DNA from: Chara braunii
Lineage: Eukaryota > Streptophyta > Charophyceae > Charales > Characeae
Direction: 5' to 3'
DNA: 24,353 nucleotides
NCBI GenBank assembly: GCA_003427395.1
Contig: BFEA01000651.1
Location: forward strand, 220,109 to 244,461
Part shown: positions 17,382-24,353 of the stretch, in pieces
Layout of the letters: the number at the start of each line of letters is the position of its first letter
How positions within the stretch are numbered: the stretch's first letter is position 1
Program-made: the position numbers and the translations under genes
Notes under the pieces: model-generated
What the model was told of the DNA's origin: nothing
Database searches by the model: none
Seen by the model: only the letters and a program-made list of their open reading frames with translations

Positions 17382-17642
17382 AAAACCATGAAATTTTCTC
17401 AAAAGATTCCTCCCAAAGGTGGTTCTGGGGGATCTTTCGCCGAAAGTGGTGCCTCTATGAGCTCCAATCAGGGAAACACATCCGGCCAGTAGAACTCATG
17501 GCTGCTTCTACTCATGTTGAAGTGGTCGATGCACCCTCACCACTTCAGGAGTTGGCCAAAGCTATTGACTCTCTAGTCACCCTGCAGATGCATCTGGACC
17601 AAACGACACTATTCATTAGATGAATCCGAAGCCTTAGAAGAC

Positions 17643-18109
17643 TTGGAAACCAAATGGTCGGCAAGGGACCCTCGTAAGTCTTGGGTGGCACTATCTAGAG
17701 GTCCTAGAGGGGAGCATTTCGTCGTGGAAGTCAGTGTAGGTGGCCGCAAGTGTGGTGCCTTCGTAGACATTGGCTCCACACGAAACTTCATAAGTTGCGA
17801 CTGCGTTGAGAGACTGCGCCTAGGGGAGCGGGTGCAGAGTTGGGTAGACCTGTAGCATCTATCTTGGCCGACAAAGAGCGCATGGTTGTAAATGACTACG
17901 TCAAGGACGTACTTTGCAACTTCTACTATGGAGGTGGGGAACTTAATCATAGGATTTCGTTCCTAGTTAGCGACAACTTGCCATTTGACATGCTGTTAGG
18001 TATGTACTTCCTCGAGGTTGCAATGCCCCAGTTCGACTGGGACCGAAAGGTGCTTAAAGCATGTACTATCAGAAGGGAGGACAATCAAACTCGCGAAGTA
18101 CAAGGCTAG
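17643..18109 (+). pseudogene. Chromovirus B aspartic protease, frameshifted, D-I-G active site
   Basis: The first frame carries FVVEVSVGGRKCGAFVDIG followed by STRNFIS. The active-site triplet is D-I-G, where D-S-G or D-T-G is expected. Near 17840-17855 the frame shifts to one with ERMVVNDYVKDVLCNFYYGG, FLVSDNLPFDMLLGMYF and a DWDRKVLKA end, the rest of a retropepsin-type domain. The loss of Ser/Thr next to the catalytic Asp and the frameshift both indicate decay. Confidence 0.75.
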
Positions 18110-18432
18110 CAGTCTGATAGACACTCACGATTGTATGTGTGCATAAACATTCTACAATTGTTGTTATTTGTTTCTTTGATGGCTGGAAGTTCTTCAAAGG
18201 TATGAAAAGTTAGAGGACTTTGTACCATCCATTCAAGTGTAGTTGAATTTGGCTCAACTGCCCAAGGCGCTTGCAGAGCGCGCACTTCACTGGTTAAAGT
18301 GAGATAAACAACCACAAAAAAAACTAAAATTCCTACAACAAATAAACATAACCAAGAGAAGGGTATGTACTTAGTTTTTTGTATCTGAGAAAGGGGAGAC
18401 CGTTAAAACACCCCCAAAGATAGAAACTCGTC
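18110..18432 (+). other. Eroded linker between protease and RT of element B
   Basis: The stretch is AT-rich with only fragmentary coding, for example [13 protein letters not shown] and [14 protein letters not shown] in broken frames. No separate gene is seen. Confidence 0.5.
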
Positions 18433-19494
18433 GCTAAGTACCCTGATCTGTTCGAGGAACCTTCAGGAGTCGTAGACAGGGAGGTTGTCCATGCCATAGA
18501 GATCATCCCAGGTAGCAAGACACCGAAGGGAAGAATCTATAGGATGGCTCTGGCCGAGTTGGACGAGCTTCGTCGGCAACTAAAAAAGCTCACAGAGAAG
18601 GGTTGTATTCATCCTAGCACCTCCCCTTTCGGCTCACCAGTTTTATTTGTCCCAAAGAAGGGGGTGGCACTAAGGATGTGCATTGATTATAGAGGCCTCA
18701 ATGCCATCACCATTAAGAATGCAGAGCCTCTACCACGCATCGACGACCTGTTGGATAGGGTGCAGGAATGTAGGTACTTTACCAAGATAGACTTAAAATC
18801 CGGCTACCATCAGATTGCCATTAGTCCAGAGGACCAACACAAAAACGCATTTCGGACCTAGTACAACATGTAGGCGTTTTTGGTGATGCCCTTTGGCCTT
18901 TGCAATGCACCGGGCACATTCCAGCACGCCATGAATAGGATTTTTCATGACTACTTGGATAAGTTCATCATCGTGTACCTTAACGACATTCTTATCTTTA
19001 GTAGAATACTCGAGAAGCATGCCCAACATGTAGAAACAATACTTTCACTCCTGCGACAATACAAGTATAAGATCAATTTAGAGAAATGCGAGTTTGATCA
19101 CACTAAAATCCTGTACTTAGGTCATGAAATATTCGGGGAAGGGATAAGGCCCGAAGATGCAGAGATGGCTAGCATTCGTGACTGGTCACAACCTCAGTCA
19201 GTGATTGAGGTCGGATCTTTCTTAGGGATGACCGATTACTATCGCAACTTTGTGAAAAACTATAGTACGGTGGCCGCCCCTCTGACAGATCTTACACGCC
19301 TTGACACGCCATGGGAATGGACAAACAAATGCAAGGCTGCTTTCAAAAGACTGAAGCATGCCCTCATGCATCACGAGGTTCTCATGGTCCCCAATCCGGA
19401 GAGGTCGTTTGTTGTAACCACTGACGCAAGCCAATATGGCATAGGCACAGTGCTGGCCCAACAGGAAGGGAAAAAATTGAGGCCCATCGAGTAG
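18433..19494 (+). pseudogene. Chromovirus B reverse transcriptase and start of RNase H, two in-frame stops, YLND active site
   Basis: Blocks in order are KTPKGRIYRMALAELDELRR, LTEKGCIHPSTSPFGSPVLF, LRMCIDYRGLNAITIKNA, FTKIDLKSGYHQIAISPEDQ, then TAG at 18859-18861 and 18871-18873 in the same frame. They continue with MPFGLCNAPGTFQHAMNRIF, VYLNDILIFSR, NLEKCEFDHTKILYLGHEI and TTDASQYGIGTVLAQQEG. The catalytic YLDD is Y-L-N-D (Asn codon AAC at 18982-18984, one G-to-A change from GAC). The frame ends with a TAG at the junction of the 388-bp duplication. Confidence 0.88.
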
Positions 19495-19921
19495 ACGAGC
19501 AAGAAGATGCCATCAAAGAAGTTGGCGAAGTCCAAGGCCCGAAGATGCAAAGGTGGCTAGCATTCGTGGCTGGCCATGACCTCAGTCTGTGATCGAGGTC
19601 AAATCTTACTTAGGGATGACTGGCTACTATCACAACTTTGAGAAGAACTATAGTATGGTGGCCGCCCCTCTGACAAATCTTACAGGCCTTGACACGCCAC
19701 GGGAATGGACAAACAAATGCAAGGCTGCTTTCAAAAGACTGAAGCATGCCCTCATGCATCACGAGGTTCTCATGGTCCCCGATCAGGAGAGGTCATTCGT
19801 TGTAACCATTGACGCAAGCCAATATGGCATAGGCGCAGTGCTGGCCTAACAGGAAGGGAAAAAGTTTAGGCCATCGAGTACATGCGCAAAACGATGCATT
19901 CAAAGAAGTTGGCAAAGTCCA
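19146..19921 (+). repeat. 388-bp tandem duplication within pol of element B
   Basis: Unit 1 (19146-19533) and unit 2 (19534-19921) keep an offset of exactly 388 bases from AAGGCCCGAAGATGC through CCAATATGGCATAGGC and the following CAAAGAAGTTGGC. They encode the RT connection region and the RNase H start twice. The copies differ at many positions. 388 is not a multiple of three, so the duplication shifts the frame. Confidence 0.93.
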
Positions 19922-20193
19922 CCGACGAAAGGGAACTCTACGCCCTTTACAAGGCTCTTGTCCACTGGAGGCACTATCTGTTGGGATGGTTCTTCTACTT
20001 GAGAACTGACCATCAGACACTCGAGTGGATCAAGATGCAGCCTGTTCTCTCTGACACACTCAAACGCTGGATTGAAGTCATAGATCCATACGACTTCAAG
20101 CTAGAGTACGTGAAAGGAGAGTATAACAAGGTTGCTGATGCACTGACAATGGAACTCGATCATTGGTGGACGCCTACAGGGAAGATCCTCTAA
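19589..20193 (+). pseudogene. Chromovirus B second connection region and RNase H
   Basis: The second unit reads SYLGMTGYYHNFEKNYS and TIDASQYGIGAVLA and meets a TAA where the first unit has a Gln codon. RNase H then resumes in another frame with STDERELYALYKALVHWRHY, FYLRTDHQTLEWIK, YDFKLEYVKGEYNKVADALT. Catalytic Asp, Glu, Asp and Asp are visible (TIDAS, DERE, RTDH, VADA), but ADALSRR reads ADALTMEL. Broken frames make it inactive. Confidence 0.82.
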
Positions 20194-20381
20194 TGATGGA
20201 CATCATCCACAAACTCGATGTGAAAGACAAAGCGACATCTGATGAGTTTGTGATGGTAGATGGATTACTCTTCCTTGAAAATAATNAAAATAATGATGGA
20301 CATCATCCACAAACTCGATGTGAAAGACAAAGCGACATCTGATGAGTTTGTGATGGTAGATGGATTACTCTTCCTTGAAAA
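20191..20381. repeat. 91-bp perfect direct duplication around a single N (probable assembly artefact)
   Basis: 20191-20281 and 20291-20381 appear identical, with a spacer of nine bases that contains the only N in the window (20286). Other duplications in this element have diverged, so identity exactly at a gap base points to overlapping contig ends left in place during scaffolding or gap filling. Confidence 0.85.
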
Positions 20382-20421
20382 GGAAGGGTTCAAAAGATAA
20401 GTTGTTCCATCTAGTGACATT

Positions 20422-20703
20422 TTGCGTAGTTTGTTTTTAAGCGAATGTCACGACGCAACTGGCCACTTCGGATATAAGAAGATTAGTGCTAATTTAGTAC
20501 ATCGATTTTGGTGGCCTAGTATGCTTGACGATGCGAAGAAGTGCGTACAGATTTGTCAACTTTGTCAACGGGACAAGCCGCGTACTCGAGCACCGCTTGG
20601 GTTACTCGAGCCCTTGCCCATTCCTGCAGGTCTGGGACAGAGTGTCTCCATGGATTTCATGGATACCCTCATGACCAGCAAGAGTGGCAAGAGGCACATC
20701 GAA
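20422..20703 (+). pseudogene. Chromovirus B integrase, N-terminal part (HHCC and first Asp)
   Basis: The frame shows H-D-A-T-G-H-F-G with VQICQLCQ, the HHCC zinc-binding domain, then GLLEPLPIPAGLGQSVSMDF with the first catalytic Asp. It reaches SGKRHI and then leaves homology. The continuation DRLTKYG is found only at about 20936. Confidence 0.85.
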
Positions 20704-20933
20704 AACACGGTTGGAGATCTTCCAAGGACTGGCTAAATCTAGTGATCTCCTTTCACGACAGGCTATGGTCCCGGGAATGAGTTCGACATTCAAGGTGTCT
20801 TTCATGCATGCTCCACGCATGAAATAAGTTGTGTCCGTCTCGTTGCGGACATCTGCAACGTCCCACTTGACTACGCCAAAGTGGGCAATTCATTCGGTGA
20901 CTTGCACGGTTGCCCTCACTAAACCAACAAGAG
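20701..20933 (+). mobile_element. About 230-bp sequence interrupting integrase of element B
   Basis: Integrase homology stops after SGKRHI and resumes at DRLTKYGRLVAI, where only four or five residues are expected in between. The intervening 230 bases show no domain, and I see no clear terminal inverted repeats or target duplication. It may be a small insertion or sequence picked up by template switching. Confidence 0.6.
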
Positions 20934-21343
20934 AGGACAGGTTAACTAAGTATGGTAGACTAGTAGCCATACCTAAAATCGCAAGGATTGAACACGTCAT
21001 CAAGTTATTCATGGATAACTGGGTGCGTGATTTTGGACTGCCCAAGTCTATTGTTAGTGACAGAGATGTCCGATTCACAAGCAAAATGTGGAAGAAGGCT
21101 GCTGAACAAATGGGCAGCCAACTGCAGATGACCTTTGAGAATCGCCCCGAAGCTAACGGTCAAGCGGAACAGATGAACCTTGTGGTGCAACTCTTCCTGA
21201 GGCATTACATTAAGCCCAGAAAGGATGATTGGGATGAGAAGCTGCCTCTCATCTCCAGTCTGTATAACAACGCAGTTCACAGCACCACAGGTGTCTGTCC
21301 AAATGAACTGTGCATTTGGGATGGAAGCCTAGATCTGCACTAG
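20934..21343 (+). pseudogene. Chromovirus B integrase, catalytic core
   Basis: After DRLTKYGRLVAIPK come SIVSDRDVRFTSKMW with the second Asp and RPEANGQAEQMN with the Glu of the D,D,E triad, then PLISSLYNNAVHSTTGVCPN. The frame stops with TAG at 21341-21343, inside what should be continuous coding. Integrase joins element DNA to the host chromosome. Confidence 0.85.
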
Positions 21344-21660
21344 ACTTTCTCCTTCCTGAAAACCGACCAGCTGCAACGCCTGGAACCTGTCAGTGTCCAG
21401 TATGAAAAGTTGTTGCAGCAGGCTGTCGAGCATATTAGGAAATCTCAAGAGGCTATGATTGCCTCTGAGAACAAACACAGGCGACAGTCCACATTTCAGG
21501 TAGGGGAACGGGTCTGGGTGAAAGCTCGCGAACTGGGTCAGGAATTTGGCATCTCTGAAAAACTAATGCCTCAGTATTTCGGTCCTTGGGAAGTCCTGGA
21601 TATGGTGGGTAGTGATTTGGACGACCCTCGTATGTCATTAGAATCCCTGGACATCTGCGC
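21344..21660 (+). pseudogene. Chromovirus B integrase C-terminal region with GPY/F-like module
   Basis: The frame contains VEHIRKSQEAMIASENKHRR, FQVGERVWVKARELG and KLMPQYFGPWEVLDMVGSD. The P-x-Y-F-G-P-W-x-V stretch is the GPY/F-type module found after the integrase core in Ty3/gypsy elements. The frame shifts near 21620-21670 before the chromodomain-like tail. Confidence 0.78.
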
Positions 21661-21669
21661 ACTTACCCT

Positions 21670-22008
21670 GTGTTTCACGCTTCAAAGCTTGCACATTTCG
21701 CTGAGACAGATTGGTTCCCATCAAGAAGGTCAATGCTGCCCCCAACCATGGATGGCCACGTGGATGTCGTCGGTATTCTGGAACACAAAGACTTGTCTGT
21801 TCCCAAGCCAGTGGGTAGAGGAAGACCCCCCAAACCGGTGAGGGAGTACCGGGTCAGGTTCGGGCATCATACGGATCCGAAAGAAGATCGTTGGTTCACA
21901 AGAGAGGAGCTTATCAAGGCAGCCCCTCAGATTGTGGCAGAATACGAACGGAGATCAACGGGGGGAAGGCACCCGCGTAGAAGCATCTCAGCAGACTTTC
22001 GAAGCTAA
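21670..22008 (+). pseudogene. Chromovirus B chromodomain-like C-terminus of Pol
   Basis: The frame carries FHASKL, DVVGILEHKDLSVPKPVGRG, REYRVRFGHH, EDRWFTREELIKAAPQIV and AEYERR, the same module that ends element A. A natural-looking stop at 22006-22008 is followed by a purine-rich AAGGGGATGGAATGCGAGGA that may serve as polypurine tract. Confidence 0.75.
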
Positions 22009-22029
22009 GGGGATGGAATGCGAGGACTG

Positions 22030-23130
22030 AGCCCTCATGGGCCCCTATCAGACATGCAAGTGCTCTCGGCTGTGGGCCCCAGCAAGCCTTGTGCCCGCCC
22101 GCAGTGAAGGCCGGCCCGAATAACCACAAGAGGCCTATTTCTGACATTTTCCATATGTGGGTACACAGACAGTTGCAGCACGCCAGTTGGCTGCAGGGAA
22201 ACGTGAGCCTCCAGGCTCTTTCCAGAAAACAAGGACTGCGCTGTACTGTTGAGCCCAGGGCCGGGTGGTTGCGCCCTGGGCACACGCAGCGTGTGGGCGA
22301 CACATCATGCAGCCGCCACGGACGATCATGAAAGCAGCATTGTTGTCGCTTAATCTTCGCAAGCCAACGAGAATGTGGCCAACCCTTGGAGCCTGGGAGG
22401 CTACCTATACATGCCCAACTGAGAAGGGCCCAGGCCCTTAACTGTAGAGGTGCGCCTGGGCGCAGAGACTGGGACCCGACTGGAAGCTACTAGAAACTTC
22501 CCCAGCCAGGCGCAGGGAGACACACAGGCTGCACTTGTAAAGGAAAGAGGCCAGCCCAGGGAGAGGTATTCTGGCCTAGGCAGGCAATGTGGACACGCTG
22601 CTGCGTTGCTGTGCAAGTGCCTGCATGGGCGCTGCTGGTCGGACGCGTGCACGGGCGCTGAGGTGTGGGGCGCTGCAAGAGCAGCGGACGCACAGCAGCC
22701 ATAGCCGGGCTGCAGGGGTGCAAGGCACGTGATGGCGAAGGTGGTCTTTGCGTAGGAGGCGCATGCTGTGGGGAGACGAGGGGTGATTATGAGAGGAGAG
22801 AGAACGTACCTGGTGTACACTGGTGATCGGCATTGGTGTTGACATCTCGTACATCGGTCTTCGACTTCAGCGCGATCCAGTTGCGAGAAAGTAAATAGGC
22901 TAGATAGGCTGAGTAGGATAGGCTAAGCGCGACATTGGATACAGTGTTGGTGTGACCAGAGAGTGGCCACATTGACATTCGAGTTCATTGTATTGTTCTT
23001 CTTTGGACGGTATCTTGGTGCATTGCACTCTCTGCTTGGTTCATGACTATCTTAGCGACTTCGTGATTTTGCAAATTGGATTTCTGTCTATAGCTCTCGC
23101 TCAAATTCCTTGCACATTTGATGAGAACCA
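22030..23130 (+). mobile_element. Probable 3' LTR and flank of chromovirus B
   Basis: Non-coding GC-rich sequence follows the polypurine-like stretch. It holds short inverted repeats, such as GCCCAGGG with CCCTGGGC near 22253-22281 and AAGGGCC with GGCCCTT near 22425-22440, and TAGGCT-type short repeats near 22898-22926. Its position suggests an LTR. There is no second copy in the window to define its ends, so the limits are approximate. Open frames inside show no domain. Confidence 0.4.
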
Positions 23131-23163
23131 AGACAAAAAAAAAAAAAAACAAAAAAAAAAACA
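23127..23163. repeat. Poly(A)-rich tract
   Basis: Two A runs separated by a single C lie after GAGAACCAAGAC. They could be the tail of a retroposed sequence or a simple repeat. Confidence 0.8.
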
Positions 23164-23485
23164 GATGTCCCAGTACCCTACTATGTAGCAGTGGGAACAT
23201 CAGTGGCGAGAGAAGGGAAGCAACTCTATGATCAACGGCGCGAAAATAATGCTGCGGACGTAAAGTGCATAACATATCAAAGCCACTGGTTTGTCATAGA
23301 GATGGGTTTCAGGCGAAAGAGATTCACATCCTGTGGCTCGCAGTGTATACAAGGCTCGCATACATATTCACCGTGACATGCTGATCCACAATTACTAGCG
23401 ATTCCAACTTCAAAAGACCCCATTTTGACTTTCTCTCTGGGCCCTGACGGCCTACAATGTAGAAAGGTATCCTGATACTATCAAC

Positions 23486-23561
23486 CATTAGAAGATTCTG
23501 GGGCCACTTTTGCCAAACCAAACAAATCATCCATTAGATTTTGAGGCCACTTTTGCCAAAC
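23486..23561. repeat. 43-bp direct duplication
   Basis: CCATTAGA followed by a GGCCACTTTTGCCAAAC block occurs twice, the block at 23502-23518 and 23545-23561, with small differences between. Confidence 0.8.
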
Positions 23562-23888
23562 CCAACAATTTCTCCGTGAGGACAACGACCCAGAACACTC
23601 ATCTTATCAGTGAGTTCCCTACGTGCCTGATGGCCCGGTGTGTACCAACCCAACGGTATCATCCATGGTCCCTCTGGTGCAGTCCGGTGACATTTTCAGG
23701 ACCCTTGGTACAGTGACTTCAGGACATTCTGCTTATTTTGCTTTGCTTTCTTTCTTATAGTGTGATAACCTGTCCAAACACGGACTGAAACACACAGCTG
23801 GTTTCTGAGTTTTGCTCATAGACTGAATGCCCTACTCAGTTCCCGCCTGCTAAGTCTGTGTGTGTGAGTGCTCGCTGGACTGCATGTC

Positions 23889-23946
23889 TGTCTGAGTGCT
23901 GGTTGGCTTACGTGCGTGTGACTGTGCCTGTCTGAGTGCTGGTTGG
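23889..23946. repeat. 40-bp direct duplication in a TG-rich stretch
   Basis: TGTCTGAGTGCTGGTTGG occurs at 23889-23906 and again at 23929-23946, embedded in TGTG-rich simple sequence. Confidence 0.8.
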
Positions 23947-24012
23947 TATGAGTGTGTGTGTGGCCCGCCAGGGCACTTGTTCGTTCGTTGGGCCCTCAGG
24001 GACGGTACTTAC

Positions 24013-24353
24013 CTGTGGCCGTGGCTTTGAAGGGTTGCAGCGGGGAAAAAGCACTCAGGTAGCAGGTAGGCCGGTACCACACCCGGCAGGGGGGTGAATA
24101 TGCAGGTACCGGAGGCCGAGCAGAAGAAGACAAAAGTGGCATTTTGAGAGGCCGGTAGTGTAGGCTAGGTCTAGCGGGTACCAGTCTGAGTCTAGGGCCT
24201 GTAGGGGCAATATCAGAGTCTGCAATGATGTTTCCCTCCAAAAGTGGAGGAGGTACCGGTTGCTTGGGAAGGCCAGCGGCCTGGAAGTCACCGCCCAAGA
24301 GGCAAAGCAGGCCGCTATATCTTCAGGCCGGGCGGAAGACCCGGCCTCTTTTT
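24013..24353 (-). other. Possible exon with a consensus splice donor; product unrecognised
   Basis: CACAG followed by GTAAGTACC on the minus strand (GT at 24012-24011) is a near-ideal plant splice donor. An open frame upstream of it, up to 24298, is Pro/Leu/Ser-rich (PVPPPLLEG, RPPVPAYSPP) with no recognised domain. The donor is phase 1 in that frame, which would be compatible with the phase of the METTL14 exon at 4859. The peptide does not resemble METTL14, so I draw no link. Confidence 0.25.

Larger units (their letters stand above)
16322..23130 (+). mobile_element. Chromovirus B (Ty3/gypsy LTR retrotransposon), degenerate, plus strand
   Basis: Gag, zinc knuckle, protease, RT, RNase H, integrase, GPY/F-like module and chromodomain-like tail follow in order. 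The protein sequence differs clearly from element A, so this is a separate chromovirus family. It carries stops, frameshifts, an internal tandem duplication, an interrupted integrase and a mutated RT active site. A probable 3' LTR follows 22010. No 5' LTR was recognised. Confidence 0.87.

Noticed and set aside
22401-22854. Minus-strand frames of 139 and 92 codons downstream of element B
   Set aside because: They lie in GC-rich LTR-like sequence, are Cys/Ala/Pro/Ser-rich without a domain, and overlap each other in different frames.
24324-24353. Bacterial Rho-independent terminator, which would suggest a prokaryotic contig
   Set aside because: Introns, chromoviruses and an m6A writer exon make the window eukaryotic. 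One hairpin with a T run is weak evidence and is kept only as a low-interest finding.
1-24353. CRISPR arrays, bacterial operons, defence systems or biosynthetic clusters
   Set aside because: No regular short repeat with unique spacers and no prokaryotic gene clusters are present. The repeats seen are microsatellites, minisatellites and transposon parts.

Overview
The window looks like nuclear DNA of a plant-lineage eukaryote. It has a spliced gene with GT/AG introns, an intron of about 3.2 kb, dense microsatellites and small repeats, and about 13 kb of decayed Ty3/gypsy chromoviruses. The retroelement proteins and the conserved gene remind me of a charophyte alga such as Chara. That is an inference from memory, not a search result.

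Layout. (1) 1-4859, minus strand: the last two recognisable coding exons of an m6A methyltransferase subunit of the METTL14 (plant MTB) type, at 4708-4859 and 799-1503. The 3204-bp intron between them holds a tRNA-like (SINE-type) segment, a short tail flanked by 14-bp direct repeats, a probable solo LTR, a 113-bp foldback MITE-like element, a 26-base C run, a 181-bp tandem duplication and a (CA)34 microsatellite. (2) 5147-6433, minus strand: two possible exons of an unrecognised gene inside diverged duplicated sequence. (3) 6465-8600: accessory DNA with 66-bp and about 181-bp tandem repeats, a second MITE-like copy at 7886-7998, and a 34-nt sequence with the fold of a group II intron domain V (8238-8271, minus strand) inside a segment bounded by 14-bp direct repeats. 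(4) 8600-15499, minus strand: chromovirus A, with a gag-like region, zinc knuckle, protease, reverse transcriptase (RT), RNase H, integrase, chromodomain-like tail and a probable 3' LTR. (5) 15500-16200: a spacer in which I recognise no 5' LTR. (6) 16322-about 23130, plus strand: chromovirus B, head to head with A, with the same gene order and a probable 3' LTR. (7) 23130-24353: low-information sequence with short duplications and a possible exon with a strong splice donor.

Both chromoviruses are dead. Frames are broken, and the RT catalytic motif YLDD reads YLGN in A and YLND in B. B also has an internal 388-bp tandem duplication, a 230-bp interruption in integrase, and a 91-bp perfect duplication around the only N, which is probably an assembly artefact.

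The most unusual items are the group II intron domain V-like segment, the paired 113-bp foldback elements, a predicted membrane segment plus charged coiled coil at the start of element A's gag-like region, and the apparent absence of the METTL14 catalytic-core exons from the 19 kb upstream on the same strand.
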